This document shows positions 12,192 to 25,846 of a stretch of DNA of 64,000 nucleotides, in pieces (the first letter of the stretch is position 1; every line of letters starts with the position of its first letter). Under the pieces are notes generated by a model. The model had not been told where the DNA came from. It did no database searches and saw nothing but the letters and a program-made list of their open reading frames with translations. The DNA is from Muricea muricata (Eukaryota; Cnidaria; Anthozoa; Malacalcyonacea; Plexauridae), in contig OY979717.1 in assembly GCA_963855995.1 (NCBI GenBank), positions 34,916,997 to 34,980,996 of the forward strand. Direction: 5' to 3'. The translations under genes were made by a program, and so were the position numbers.

Positions 12192-14493
12192 TTCTTTACC
12201 ACCGCTAATATACAGCTGACGCGGACACGATTGTATTGCCCGCACTATTAATCCTCGTACATAGTGTAGGAAATTACACGGTTCGAGAAGTATTAGTGAA
12301 AAATCGCACGCGAGACATAATAATCGCATGTAGCTATATATTAAGTAACCGTTAGAAGCTACTGTACTAATGATTTGGCATGTGATGGTAGGGAACTAAT
12401 GCACCATATAGCAAGTAAAACATTTTGTATTAGCATAATCGTTAACGTTATGCATGCCATACATTTTTCAGTAACGTCATACTGTATCACAACTAAATTA
12501 CATAATGCACACATGATTGTAATTCAGCTAGTACTAGGTGTACGGTAGGTTTTGGGTCACCCAGTTTTTACTGTTTGCTACTTTTCCTCAAAATTGAGTC
12601 AAGATCATTTCAGGGGTGGTGCTATTATGTAGCAATAACAGTATCTTGATATATAACCAGTGCATCAAGTGTTAAAATTTAGTCAAGCTACTGATATATT
12701 CAATCGAAAAATCCACAATGTTCAGATTCTCTGAACGAATTGCATATAATTGTGTATTATGTCGTTAAAATTTTTGGCGAAATTCAGCAATCAGGACAAC
12801 ATCATTAATTTTTAGGGAATCGACTTTAATATGGTCACAAGTAAATTTAGTATACCATCTTGTTACAAAAATGGATTTGGCTTGGGAAATTGGCAGCAGG
12901 AAACGTCAAGCTCCTGTATCTAATTGGTTTCAATCACTAGTTGGATATTACTTTTTGCAGGGTAACCTAAAACCTCTGTCCAGTAGTCCTATAGCTATAA
13001 CACTGTCACTTGTCATACATGTCAGATGTCATTAATAATTTTCTAGGTATTTTGTACCATTACTCTGTACGTCTATATTACGTAATGAATTTAAAATTAA
13101 TGATGAAATTGTTATGTGCGTTCATCAATGAAATACTTTAATAAATGCTTGTTACTTTATAACACAAACTTTTAGTTGTTGTAAAGTACAACTGAGTTAT
13201 GGTTATTCTTTCATTTTACGTCATCGTCATTCAAACCAGCTGTAGTTTACATGAATTTGGATGAGTTTAATTCCGAGGGACACTTTAGTCCGTGTTCAAA
13301 TGAGGGACTGGATGTAGGATTGAGGCAATGTGACAAATAAAAATCTCATTCCGGTGTTCCAGGAAATTCCCCCCCCCAAAGGATATTTGCTAGTTTATTC
13401 CTTTACAAACATGAAAAACAGTTTTGTGCACCTGCAATGCATTGTAAGTATATCAACTTTTGACGATTATATGCTATTCAGCGCAGGTGGTACGCTAATA
13501 CTCAGACAATTTCAGGTAGATTTTAATTAAAGCGTAGAAGGTTATATTTTATCAAGAACGTTAGGAATGACATAGTGTCCAATGAACTGTGTCAGTGTAT
13601 AAACAATGGTCGCATAGTTTATGAAGCCCTTATCCCTATGTGTATGTCCAACAAATACGACTAACAGCAAGTATGGCGAAAATATTCTGTAACTGATATG
13701 GCCAGATGAATATTATAACAATAAAAAACAACGAATTCTAATTCTCGCCCGTCCTCTCCCAAATTCCCGTGTGCTTGCGATTGCGCGATCGCGCACATAT
13801 AATTCATGTACCGACTCTCTTATTTTAACGAGGATTTTGGCCATTATACGTAAGTCAGACTCTTATCCTTTTAATTCATTAAGTCTCTCACCCGGCCTGT
13901 CTTGAATCTCGATCCACATTTGCATGATACCGAGACGACATTTCATTCCGCATCGAGTGTGCAATGAAAAATGGAGTGAACTCAATCCGAATTCATGTAG
14001 ACAAATATCATTCAATCCCTTGTGGTTGACCAAAATGGAATAAGTTCTAACCGGATTGAAACTCATTCCGGATTCATGTAAAGTTGCAAAATAAGATCAA
14101 ATAAGTCTCAAATAAGATCAAAGGCGGTACATTCGTGACTGGTAACTTGTAAGAATAACTTATAGGGATACCCACCGGGTTTGTTATCCGTCCGAGTGTT
14201 CCAAACTTCTGGACACTATAAAAAATTACCGTTCTCTCCCATACAGACATTTCGTCGCCCCAAAGCAGAGCAGAAAAGTCAGCAAAGAGAAGAAAGGCTT
14301 GCGGGGAGCCGCCATCAAATTAATAGGCAACAAGTCTTTCGAGTTCGTATTCGACTCTTTCGCTTTGCGTGGGACAACCGCAATTAAAATAGCTGTATAT
14401 TAAATTCATAGCTTTCGACTATATTTTAGTCATTATCAGGAATGACGCTAATTACATAACAGTGCATGATGCCTATACAGTGAAGATTATCAC
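12192..14493. other. Non-coding stretch
   Basis: Downstream of the membrane-protein gene. No further coding, RNA or long repeat structure recognised; a C-run (13370-13377) is the only low-complexity feature. Confidence 0.4.
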
Positions 14494-14577
14494 GTAATTG
14501 GATACATAATATATAAAGTTACATATACTTATTTCCAAATATAAGTATATGTAACTTTATATTATGTATCCAATTAC
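14494..14577. repeat. Near-perfect AT-rich hairpin
   Basis: Arms 14494-14532 and 14541-14577 (gtaattggatacataatat... and its complement) pair over about 37 bases around the 8-base loop ttccaaat. Typical of a very short foldback MITE. Confidence 0.85.
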
Positions 14578-15208
14578 GGCCTTGCCAACAGAAGAGTTCC
14601 GAAAAACGCTAATCAGTTGTAACGTTGAGGAATTCATTTGATCATTTCCGCAATATTTTTGAGAAGTTCCACAAAAAAATTCACAACCTCCAGTTAAAAT
14701 CTACAACTTCCTGTTTAAATGTGCCAGTTTTTTGTAATTTTAGGTACATTGTGAATTGCAAGCAATTAACTCAAAATAATAATAGATATTATACAGTCGT
14801 CAAAGGTATCGCTGTGTCAGAGGAGCAACAAAATAAGTGAAAAATTCCGAACACGTTTTTTAGAACAACTATTTAGGTGTGTTTCCTCATTTTGATAAGT
14901 TTGTGTAATTCCTCATGAACTAACGAAGATTTGGTAAAAATTTGATGAAAATGGGCTTTTACGAATAAATATTACGCGTAGTGGTGATTAAACGAGAACT
15001 CTACCAAATGTGTCGCCATGTCCTGTAACCTTAAGGAAAGAATTTGTGACGTCGTGGATATTTTTAATATTAATGACTAGTACTTTTATCGTTTTTGCCC
15101 TTCATTATTTCGGAAACAAAGTAATGTTATAAAAATTAACTACAGATATTATAATTACTTGAAATTTTCCTATGCATAAGCGAAAATAACTTAAGTAATT
15201 GCCGTATT

Positions 15209-15455
15209 CAGGGACCGCGGAGCGGTTTTTTATTGGTGGGGCTAATCGAGCGCCGAAGGTGCGAGATATCTAGAGGGGAAACTTTTGAAATCAAGAGCCC
15301 TGAGATGCCTGGAAACACTTCTAATTTCAACAATTATCATGAAGTGGCATATAGTTTTTGCCTCGATTCTTATATTTCTTATGCTAACATATGTATTGAA
15401 CAAAAATTATTGGTAGGGCTTTAGCCCAGCCAGCCACCACGCTCCGCGGTCCCTG
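15209..15455. mobile_element. MITE with CAGGGACCGCGG ends, 247 bp
   Basis: Ends are CAGGGACCGCGGAGCG and its complement. The 5-base sequence GTATT flanks both sides (15204-15208 and 15456-15460), consistent with a target duplication. Inner TIR portions ggggctaa / ttagccc also match. The short open frame inside is probably accidental. Confidence 0.8.
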
Positions 15456-15513
15456 GTATTCCAGTAGCGTCTGCTAATTCGCCATTGTTTATTGTCTTGC
15501 TTTTATACATAAA

Positions 15514-15946
15514 CACCGTACAAAAAGAAAGTTCCCCCCTAAATACTTCAGAATAAATTCTAAACAAATGAATCGCTGTTAATCAAACCTAGAACTACTT
15601 GGACCTATGGTAAGTTGCTTAATGGTGTGTGAAGAATTGGGTTACACATGCGTGCAATAATGAGTTAAACCCTATTAAATACAAAAATACCTGATTTCAA
15701 AATTAACATGCTGAATATGCTAGTGTGATCCGTCTCATTCACCATTCATTGGTAAACACAAAATCGTAGTGCAATCGTGTAAAGCCGCTTAAATCATGCC
15801 CAGAATAGGTCCATTTAGTTCTAGGTTTGAATTAGGTCTAGGTTTGAATTAGTCCTAGGTTTGAATTAGTTCTAGGTTTGAATCGGATTCCTTTGTTTAA
15901 AATGTATTCTGATGTATGTAGGGGGGAACTTTCTTTTTGTGCAGTG
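15514..15946. mobile_element. MITE with AAAGAAAGTTCCCCCC ends and an internal tandem repeat
   Basis: The left end CACCGTACAAAAAGAAAG continues to ttcccccct. The right end reads CACTGCACAAAAAGAAAG... on the opposite strand. Inside, a ~17-base unit (ctaggtttgaattagtt) is repeated four times at 15821-15885. Superfamily unknown. Confidence 0.7.
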
Positions 15947-16235
15947 TTTATTTTGAATTGCAAGATTTTTAACTACTTTTTATTTTTTTAGATTTTTTCT
16001 TCCTTTCTTTTTTATTTTGACATTTTACTTTCTTTTTTTATATTTTTGTATATTCTTTTTAATTTATCGGCTGGCCTCGGTTATTGTGTTCTAAATATTA
16101 GTTCTCTCAATATGTTCTAAATTTTAGTTCTCTCAATATGTAACGGTAATTAAAAAGGATAACTAAAATTAACCCTCACGATGCAATTTTTTCTATTGTG
16201 TCATATTTTCTGCATTTTCAACATCACTTTCATGC

Positions 16236-16484
16236 GTATCATCAATTGTCCACAAAATATATCGAGATATTTGCAATCTCCCCCACCCCCTCGGCCCCCA
16301 TTTCAATGTTGAAACACTGTTGTCAATGTAATATGAACTATACACAAACGCTAAAGTCATATTCGATTCGTTGACAGACAAAATTGAACGTGTTACTTTA
16401 AAATGTAACATTTTATGGCTGAAAACAACATTGAAATGGGGGGAGGGAGTTTGTCTCAAATATTTTGTGGACGATTGATGACGT
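16236..16484. repeat. Inverted repeat
   Basis: Arms around tcaattgtccacaaaatat / atattttgtggacgattga and the inner cccccatttcaatgttg / caacattgaaatgggg blocks match in inverse orientation with some divergence. No coding function. Confidence 0.65.
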
Positions 16485-16864
16485 TGAAAACATTCCGAAA
16501 CCATGGTCACTTGCTAGCTATTTGGTGTATCTCTCACTCGCCATCTTCTTTCGTTAAATTTTGAAAAAAAAACATGGGGATTGTTCCTGGGATCTTATCC
16601 ATGCAGTCTAAAGTTGTTCGAAGAGCCCAGTACCCAGCTATTCCCATTACAACAAAGTAACCCACCAATGTGAGCATTGTGAAAACTAGTTTAGTAGTGG
16701 AGGAAGGATCAATATTACAAAAGAATCATTGATGCTAGTTATAGGTCCAAATAACTAAAGCCAATTTTTGTGTGGTTTGAGACAAATAGCAATAAAATTA
16801 CGCGTCTTACAGCTGATTTAATATATTTCAAAACCTTTTTACAAATGGTCAATAACTTTTTAGA

Positions 16865-18850
16865 ATAAAAGATATAACACCTTTTTCAAACAAAATCATT
16901 ATGGGGAAGCTCTGTTGAGACAATTGGGCAGATCATCAATATATATTAGAAACAATAAAGGTCCCAAATTACTACATTGTGGTACCCCACAGGTTATCGA
17001 GAAAGCTTCTGATAACTCATAATTAACACAACATCTTTAGCTGCGATTGTTTAGGTATGATTCAAAGAATTTAATACCGTTTTGATCAACACCATAAATT
17101 TGCAACTTCCGTAGAAGAATGGCGTGATCAATAGTACCAAATGCCTTTTTAAGATCGATAAAAATTACTCCGTTAAGAAGACCATTATCTATATTGATTG
17201 ACCAATTAATTGTCCACGGCTTCTATTAGTGCTGTTAATGTACTATGCGATGTTCGAAAACCAGATTGAGACGCAGATATTAAATTGTTGTTGTTCAGAT
17301 ACTCATATAGCTGCTCAAATATCAACTCTTCAAAAATCTTTGCAACTACTGAGATAACAGATATTGGCCGATAGTTATTCATGTCGTCTTTGCCTTTCTT
17401 AAAGATTGGAGTAATTTTTGCTAGTTTCCAATCTGTTGGGAATATGCCCGTGCTTATAATCTTATTAAATATTTAGCGATGGAGCAACTATTCCAGCTGC
17501 AATTTTTAAAAGTTTGCAGAAACTTTTATCAAGACCTGCACCTTTCCTTTCGTTAATATCTTTTAGTTTTTTAAAATTCACTCAGGGTGGACAATCTCAC
17601 TGAAGATGTGGTTTTAGCTGGCACAACATATGAGTCAGGTTCTACGAAAGATGGTGGTATTTCAGATGCTAAATTTTCACCGACACTGGCAAAGTGAGAA
17701 TCAAGTGTTTCGGCTGTATCCTTTGGTGTATTTATAGTTTCATCACCCACTTTGATGTTGGATATAGTTTTGTGATTAGAAGCAATACGAGAATTTAGTT
17801 CATTTACGTACAAGTTTCCAAGTTGACTTTAGATTTTTCTTATTAGCCTCAAGATTATCGGTAAAACATTGACTTTTTCCTCTTTTTATTTGATTATTCG
17901 TGCAATTTCGTGAGCTTTTATATTGTTGCAAAATTAATGGGTCACCAGTCTGCTTAGCTTTCTTTTTCAGGGAATCGACTTACGCATACTTTGTTTGAAT
18001 TGGCTAGTGATCCATGGGGATTTCTTTTTCCCAACTTTTTTGTTCTGAGTGGTGCACGCTTGTCGATGCAATTAATTGACATATTCTTCCATTTTGCCCA
18101 CATTTCATTAGCGTCATTGCTTAGATTCACGTCTGACCATCGTTGTCGTTCTAAGTCTCCTAAAAAATTTTCTTTATTAAAATTTTTCATGTTTCTTATT
18201 TCAATTAATCGTGAGCCTGTCTGTTCGGTTGTAGTGGACTTTGTGCGTCATATAGGCTAATACATGATCACTTACAGAGAGTTCTATTATCCCTGAATTT
18301 ATGATCTTTGATGGTGCGTTTGTAACACAAAGGTCAGTCAGGGTAAATGAATATGGTGGAGTTCTAGTCGGATCTACAATTAGCTGTTTTAAGCCAAATA
18401 TTTCGAATATATCATTCAACTTAGTTGCATTGACTGATGTTACGCCTGGCATAAGATTTACGTTTATGTCACCTAGTAAAAAGTAATCATGATTTGTCAT
18501 ATCTACTTTTTCAACTATGTTCTCAAAATAATCAAAGTGGTACATCGGCGAATCTGGGGGCCTATACCAAGTGCTAATTAGCAATGGTTTAGTCCGAGAT
18601 TTGGTAATTTCCACAGTTAGATACTCTAATAATTCATCACAGCTTAAGTCTTCACAAATTTTGTAGTTGAGATTGCATTTTACATAAATGCACACACCAC
18701 TCCCATGCCGTCCATTTGCCTTTCTATCTTTCCTTACTATTTCGTAGCCGGGAATATAAACCTCGTTATCATTAATTAAGGAATCAAGCTTTGTTTCATT
18801 GATTGAAATAATAGCGATATCGGCTTCGCTCATAAAAATTCGAAATTCGT
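16865..18850 (-). pseudogene. Degenerate CR1/L2/Jockey-group LINE
   Basis: Read on the minus strand. 18833-18201 encodes an AP-type endonuclease: INETKLD, GVCIYVK, a TWYRPP box, LLGDINVNLM and a SDH box near the end. 18190-17954 and 17813-17571 continue as the linker region. 17570-16865 contains RT palm sequence (RPISVIS-type, SGFR-type and FDTIDH-like segments) broken by stops and frame changes. It has neither an intact ORF nor a clear 5' end, so it is dead. Confidence 0.8.
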
Positions 18851-19220
18851 CAATATTGTTGAAAGGCTATTAATATTTAGCGAGGTCATCACCAAACCTT
18901 TATCAAACAGTTTATAATTAATATCAAGACACTTACGATTTTCATCCAGCAGCGCCCGGCAATCTCTTTGTTGTTAAAATCTGGGCCGGTAACTATACTT
19001 ATGGGATATAAAACATTACTATTAGTATTAAGATGATCGTCTTTTAGCGAGTTCGTCCCCAGACCTTTGAAATGAAATAAGCCTCGTTTTCATGTCGTTT
19101 AAAAGTGTGGTTAACAATCTTTGCAACTGCATGGTCTAAAGATAGCTAAAAAAGATTTATTACATCGATTTCAGGTTACTTTTCAAAGTGCACTTCCCAA
19201 GTTTGTTTTGGTGATTCCAG
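18851..19220. other. Non-coding stretch
   Basis: Between the LINE relic and a foldback repeat; may include 5' sequence of the LINE. No gene seen. Confidence 0.4.
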
Positions 19221-19599
19221 ATTACATTACCAAATTCTGAATATTGCTTGGGATATTTCAAAGTCATTTACATAGTTTGGTGAATTAATTACAGAATGAA
19301 GGAACTAAAGTACTTGAATACTGAATTAAAGTACTGGAATGCCGAACTAAAATACCGAAATATATAAAGTATTGAAAATAACAAACGGAAAATTCCACGG
19401 AAATGTGAAAAACAGGTCTAAATCGTTGCCCATAATTGCATCATACTTTGGTATCTCAATTCAGTATTTTCGTTCGGCACTTTAAAGTACTAAAGTATTG
19501 AACAAAAGCACTAGTTAAGTACTTCAGTACTTAATTCACCAACTTGCGAACTTGGCTTAGAATGTTACCACCCAATATTCCAAATTTGGTAATGTAAAT
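19221..19599. repeat. Foldback repeat rich in AGTACTT
   Basis: The outer arms attacattaccaaattctga / ccaaatttggtaatgtaaat and the inner arms (ggtgaattaa / ttaattcacc, aagtactt / aagtactt) are inverted. The element ends just upstream of the NACHT gene and could lie in its promoter region. Confidence 0.65.
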
Positions 19600-19715
19600 A
19601 GAAATATGCAAGAATTTTAATTGCTTAAAACTCTTTCTATTCATATGCAACATTATAAAGACATCAAGTGATCAATTGCATGCACGGGCGTTCAACTTGA
19701 GACAAGTACGTAAAT

Positions 19716-21954
19716 ATGGAAAGCTTTTTAAAATTACTACCGCGTAAGAGTTATAATACGTTTGGTGTAATATTCCTTACTGTATTTGTGTTGATTGGCA
19801 TTGCTATCATTGGGATTGCGAGTGATTTCGAGTCGAAAGCGACGTTGCAATGTAACCCAGAGAAGACCATCGCGAGCGACTTGCCAACAAGGAAGTTCAT
19901 TGACACACAATGCTTTCTGAAATACACGAAAGAATTTTACCCTATCTTGTCTCTCCACAACCTGTTTATGATCAATTTTGGCCTTGTGATATTACTGAAC
20001 ATTATATACGCATACTCGGTGAAACATCGTGTAGAAATCTTTGTCAATTTTTCGAGTACAAGAGCAAATGGCGTTGAAGACGAGAGTCAACCACTGTCAG
20101 GTATATCAGAAGCCGCATCAGACCCTTTGGCTCATCAAAATTCGGGTCGTTATTCTGTTTTCGAATTATACGTTACACATTTGTTTGTGTTTCGCGTAAT
20201 ACCATCAGTAATATTTGCGGCGTTGCTCATAACTTCTTCAAGTTTTCCAGTTCAATTCTATTGCCAGTGGCCACCTGATACCAGCAGTACCTCCCCCGCA
20301 AACTTCACACAAAGTCAAGTGTCCAACTCTTCAAGCTTTGAATGCACCTATCCTATGGGCAGGAAAAATGAAAAACTAACAGCCACCGTCGTAACAGTAA
20401 ATTTCGTTTATGGAATAGTGGCGCTAACAGAGTTTACCTATCTGTTGTGGTCAGCCTGGAAAGATCATACTCTTTGTACCGACATGGAGTTTTGTTGTGT
20501 TTACCTTTTGAGAAAGCGTAAAAGAATCAGAAAGCTGATAAAGAAGATCAGGGAGAATATATCCAGTGATATATTTTATTTACATGATGATTTTGGAGAC
20601 CAACGTTTGTCACGTCGTAAACTAGAAGAGATGTATGTGAACGTCATTATTACGGAGGGCAGAGAAAGTAGATGGTATTTCACGGATCAATTTGAAAGGC
20701 ATCAGATCTACGAAGGACATCTTTCAGCTCGAGAAAATGCCACTACGCTCTCGAGAACTGAAGATTTATTTCAACGTATACGTGACTGCAACAGAAATCC
20801 TAAAACTGTTCTCGTCGTGGGCAGACCTGGTATTGGGAAAACTCTTCTAACCAAGAAGTTATTTTATCAATGGAAACAACACAAATCGAAGTTCTGGCAT
20901 GGTAAAATAGTAATTTTAATTCGATTTCGCGCTTTTAACAGCAAGCAAACAAGTCTTCGAGAGATCTTGCGCCATTCTGACGGATTCAATATGTTAACAG
21001 CTGATTTTAATAACATTTATGAATACATTTGTTCCAGGCCAAGTGATGTGATTCTCGTTTTTGACGGATTGGATGAATTAAAAACTGATATTAATATTCG
21101 TTTGGCCTTATATAGCCAAGGAGAAATTACGGTCAACAGTCACAATGACGTCACACATATCCTCTTCATATTTGTGCAGCTGGTAAAAGGAAAGCTATTG
21201 CCTGGAGTCACAGTGTTAATCACGTCTCGGCCAACGGCAGAGAACATTTATAATCGGCTAGAATTTGATCGACAGGTCGAGCTGCTAGGTTTTGATCAGG
21301 AAAAAATTAAAGACTACGTTGAAAAGTTTTGCCGTAATGACGTACGATGGAGTTCAGACATATGGAACGAGATCAAGCAATCACCAGAACTTTTAAGCTT
21401 GTGTTACATACCTGTCAATTGTTATATAGTGTGTTTAACGTTAATGGAAAGTATTGAACTCAATGAAAAAGCAAAAAATGAAGGTCAAAAAAATGTCCCT
21501 AAAACAATCACCGAGTTGTTCAAAAGAGCAATCAAGATTTTACTCTTTAGACACAATTCAAAAGACAAACCAATTCCAAAGGATTATTTCATTGCAAAAC
21601 TTCCTGAAGCCCTTCAAATTGACTTGGACAAGCTTTAAAAATCGCAAGAGATGGAATGACGAAAGGCCAGATAATATTTGAATTCGAAAGTGGTGATGAA
21701 TTTCTTGATGGATTGTCCAGTTCTGGATTATTCAACAAATTGGAAGACAAAAGACAGAACATGTTTTGTTTTCTTCACCTTACGATTCAGGAATTTCTTG
21801 CAGCACAACATGTGATCGATGATATCGAGAATGCTGCATCATTTCTAAGGCATCATATTGGTGATCCCGACTGGCATTTGGTGATCCTGTTTGTTTCTGG
21901 GTTGATCGGCGACAAAAAGAAGGAATTGATGGAAGCAAGAAGTAGATCAAAAAT
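19716..21954 (+). CDS. Four-TM NACHT NTPase exon of an NLR-like gene (frameshifted)
   Basis: The ATG at 19716 opens 640 codons. Membrane spans lie near residues 17-37, 79-100, 155-178 and 222-247, with cysteine-bearing outer loops (LQCNP...DTQCF; FYCQWP...SFECTYP). A basic linker follows (RKRKRIRKLIKKIRE), then a NACHT domain: Walker A GRPGIGKTLLTKK at ~368-380, Walker B VILVFDGLDEL at ~445-455, and VLITSRP at ~500. The frame stops at 21638, but the expected NACHT continuation (FESGDEFLDGL, FCFLHLTIQEFLAAQ) runs in another frame from about 21625 to 21961, so one small indel breaks the gene or the assembly. AT|GTATGT at 21955 is a plausible donor. Role by family: intracellular pattern sensing and NTP-driven oligomerisation; the membrane module is atypical for an NLR. 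Confidence 0.82.
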
Positions 21955-22610
21955 GTATGTATAAAAATATTGTTCTAGAAACGTACATTTACCCTCCAGT
22001 CGAATAATATTTTATATTTTATACACGTTTTGTTGGAAAGTTGTTCAATCTGTGAGACAGATATTTGCCACTCCAAAAATACAGTTTGCCAGTCACTCTT
22101 ATTGCGAGTGTATACAACTTGTGATCTATACGAGAAAGGGTCTGTTTGCAAGATACTGTTTGAATGCAGGACGGGATGAAGGGACGAGATGATTTTGATA
22201 TTTGAGACAAATTACCATGCAAAACTAATGTTGTTACTTAAAAAATCTTAAGTTTGCAAGTATATCACGGCAAGCAGACAACTTAAGGAAATACAAAATA
22301 AAACAAATTCTGAAAAGGGACATCTTGTATTCTCGATATTCAAAAGAAAAGAGGAACAATGTCTTTAAAATAAAGTATATTAGGATCTACTTATAGCATT
22401 ACTAAATCATGCACCGCCACTTATTTTATTTTATAATAAAGCATTTGAAAATTACGAGTGCCCATTGGCTAACAGCCGTGTTGATATAATATCAACTCGG
22501 GTAATTTCCCGCCATCCCTCTGCCCCCAATTATCTATATCTACGTAACTCTGGCCTGAATATTTTCCTGGAAATAACAGCAAGTAGGAAACTCAGTGACT
22601 GTTTGCCGGC

Positions 22611-22817
22611 CTCTACTAGGTCAAAAAAGCAGTTATTTCCAATTTGTGCGTTGTCTCTACCGGCTGCAAAAAGAAAATCCTCTACTAGGTCAAAAAAGCA
22701 GTTATTTCCAATTTGTGCGTTGTCTCTACCGGCTGCAAAAAGAAAATCCTCTACTAGGTCAAAAAAGCAGTTATTTCCAATTTGTGCGTTGTCTCTACCG
22801 GCTGCAAAAAGAAAATC
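22611..22817 (+). repeat. 69 bp tandem repeat, three exact copies
   Basis: The unit begins ctctactaggtcaaaaaagc and ends gcaaaaagaaaat. Three copies are essentially identical. The unit is a multiple of three, so open frames run through it in two phases; I take these as accidental. Confidence 0.92.
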
Positions 22818-23859
22818 CGTGTCTCAATGCATGCTTTGTTGATGGTTAACTAGCCTGGGTTAAGAACAACATTTAAGCTAGAACAACTAATTTCTTGTAC
22901 CTATTTTGAATGAGTCGGATGTTCATATTTGAAATGAATGAGTCCAAAGCTATATTGTTCAAAACAATTATAGTTTTTCACATTGTATCACTGATTGCTA
23001 TATAAACTCTTGATTGCTCCATGCCTTCAAATCCAACAGCGTTTCAATGCGATACATTTTGCAAAAAATTTTATGTTTTCTTCCTTTGATTTCTAAATAC
23101 AGACCAACTGATTGAAAATTAACCTGATCACAGACCTACGTTTCGTCGCCTGACAATTTTTGGGCGGGGTAGTGCGAAACGTAGGTCAGATAAAGCTGTT
23201 GCCAAAAGTGCCGGTAAGTCGACCGTCTGGCGGTCGACAAAACTGATTGGCTAACTCACAGGAAAATGGATTGTGATTGGTTGTTAGTTAAATTTTAAAA
23301 TTGTCAAAACAACTTAACCAAAACAATTACACGACCAGCCGAAAATAGCTAGACTGACATTACACACGATCGCGAGGCTCAAATTGTTCAAAGTTTCGAA
23401 ATTTGTCGTTCAATGTCAATGTGTACAGTATGTCTTGTCTGCCTTACAAGGAAATGTTTTGAATGGTTTCCAAAAAGTTTTAGCAATAGTTATTGAAAAA
23501 ACCCGATTTATTATATACTTATTTACATTCGTCGTTGCTATTTTAGGTCTTATAACACATTTAAAAATGTATCAATCATCATTGTTAATTAGTACAAAAT
23601 ACAATGTGGGCGGCACTTGTGTTGTGGACGTTACTGGCCCCATGTTGTTACGGCGGGCTTTACATCGGGTAACATCGGCAGCATTGAGATTACAAAACAT
23701 ACTGTTTCTCTTTGGTGCAGTAAATATAATATGTTTATCATCATATTAACCGATTAACATGATTAACCGACCACAACGCTATCATCTCACGCAATCCTTT
23801 CCCAAAAATAAAACGATCAGTGTTTTTCTATATCCGGTATTAATCAGGAATGGCACGTG
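22818..23859. other. Non-coding stretch with short palindromes
   Basis: Contains the hairpin gacctacgtttcg / cgaaacgtaggtc (around 23132-23187) and the palindrome gtcgaccgtctggcggtcgac (23218-23238). The 121-codon frame at 23384 has a hydrophobic span (residues ~42-60) but no recognised domain; I do not call it a gene. Confidence 0.45.
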
Positions 23860-24284
23860 TGGAAAGATGCGTTTTAGAGAGCTGTATCGAAATTTGTACA
23901 AACAAAAACACTGAGAAGACGAAATCATCTACCCTTAAAGAATAGAATTCGAGAGCTTCGCAGGACAATTAAAAGAATGTTGCGTGAAAGTCGCGTAAAC
24001 TATATCAATTCAATCTGTGCGTCTGGTGATCGTTTCTGATCCTTTTTTGAGGTTATGTCCAAGTCATCAAATACTCCGTCGAAAGTCTCGTTTAAATCAG
24101 GTGAAAATCAAAGTCAAAGAGCATATCTCATCAACAACAAAGACGAATTGTTTTAACGAATATTTTGCCTCAATTTTGACGATCGCAATCTAGAGGAACA
24201 CTCCATCGCAGATCCGGATGACCAACGACGAAGTAATAACCGTATTGTCTAATCTAAATAACAATAAAGCTCATGGTTCATTTT

Positions 24285-25035
24285 AGATAGATAGAAACAT
24301 AGATAGTTTAATAATCAAATATCGCAGCCAAAATGGCTGAATTACATATGGTTTACAATATAGTTAATTGCACTATTATATTATTATAAATATAAATATA
24401 TACTACTTTAAAAAAACTAAAATTTATGGTATTTCAACCCAGGAAAAATTATCCTTATTGCTCGTCTTTGTAGCCGTTCTACTTCATCGAAAAGATACAT
24501 AAAAAGATTCGAATCGAAGATTCGTATTTAACAATTGATCTGATGCACGTGTTATAAAAATCAATTAGATGTTTCTCATCGACACCAGCTTTAAGAATTA
24601 CTGTTCCAGTATGTTTATTCCATTTAAGATCATACCAGTACTTTTGATGATTTGAGAATTTCTAGTGGTAGCCCACTTATAATAATTGGTTTGGCTATGT
24701 ATTCATGATTAAAAAAATTAAATCCTCATCTATTTACATTTAGTTGGATGTAAATGTAATTTATTTCGATCAGACTAACCCACAGCCTCAACCACGATTA
24801 ATTGTAACGCACTGTTGCCAGACATAAGAACAACCTCAGATATTATCGTGTCATCAGCATATTTCCACATGTCCTCTAAAGGGTCGTTTGGAAGTGGAAG
24901 ATCGTTAATCATAGCAAGAAAAAGCCATGGAACGAGTTTCATACCCTGGGGTATACCCGCTGGCACGTGCAGAAAATCAGAAAAACAATTAGAGTCAATT
25001 TTCACTCGGTGGTGTCGGTTACGTAGGAAGTTGAC
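24285..25035 (-). pseudogene. Minus-strand LINE fragment nested in the plus-strand LINE
   Basis: The minus frame 25005-24775 carries GIPQGMKLVPWLFLAMINDL and KYADDTII, the RT catalytic neighbourhood. The fragment ends toward 24285 in a (GATA)-like tail on the plus strand, which fits a LINE 3' end. It is 5'-truncated. Confidence 0.7.
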
Positions 25036-25846
25036 TTAAATCATATTTCATCACGGAATTAAGCTGCAAGACATTGCACACTTTGTGCCAATCGTGTGCG
25101 TACATTCAAGGTTATGTAAGTTTTAGCATTATTTCGACCAATTCAGCATTATTGCCAGAGGTTCTACGGAAAACTTAAGGAATTCTCAAAATTTCAAAGG
25201 AGTAATTTTCAAAATATCTGCAGAGGAGAGATATCTCAGCTTGCTCCTTTGCTCTGCGCCCTCTTCAACAAATCTTCACATTTTGGTGTTCTTCCTGCTG
25301 ACAGAAAATTAGCGAATGTCGTACCAGTTCACAAGCGAGACGAGGAATCCTACGTAAAGAACCACCGTCCAATATCGTTGCTTCCCCTTATTTCTAAAGA
25401 GCTCGAGCGTTGTGTTTTCCAAAATATCCAACACCATATGTATCAACCAATTAACCCTTGTCAACACGGTTTTATTCCACAAAAATATTGCGTAACACAA
25501 CTGGTTGAAGTGTTCGAACAGATTGGTCGGAAATTAAACAATGAGAAGCAGATAGACGTCATTAATTGGACATGTCGAAGGCCTTCGACAAAGTAAGTCG
25601 CGCCCAGCTCTTGCGCAGATTACGTGAGTTGGGGTTCGAGGTAAACTTCTTAACTGCTTTTCATCATTCCTAAGCAATCGTTATCATCAAACAACTGTTG
25701 GTGGGCTAACATCAAGACTGCTACCAGTGACACCTGGTGCACCCCAGAGCTCTATACTTGGTCTTTACCTGTTTCTCTTAAAACCACCTCTCTGAAAGCG
25801 TGCGAAACTTCAGCACTGCGACCTTTGTCGACGATACAGTGATCTT

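Noticed and set aside
13330-13530. 66-codon frame with a C-run
   Set aside because: No domain, no splice context and a low-complexity start.
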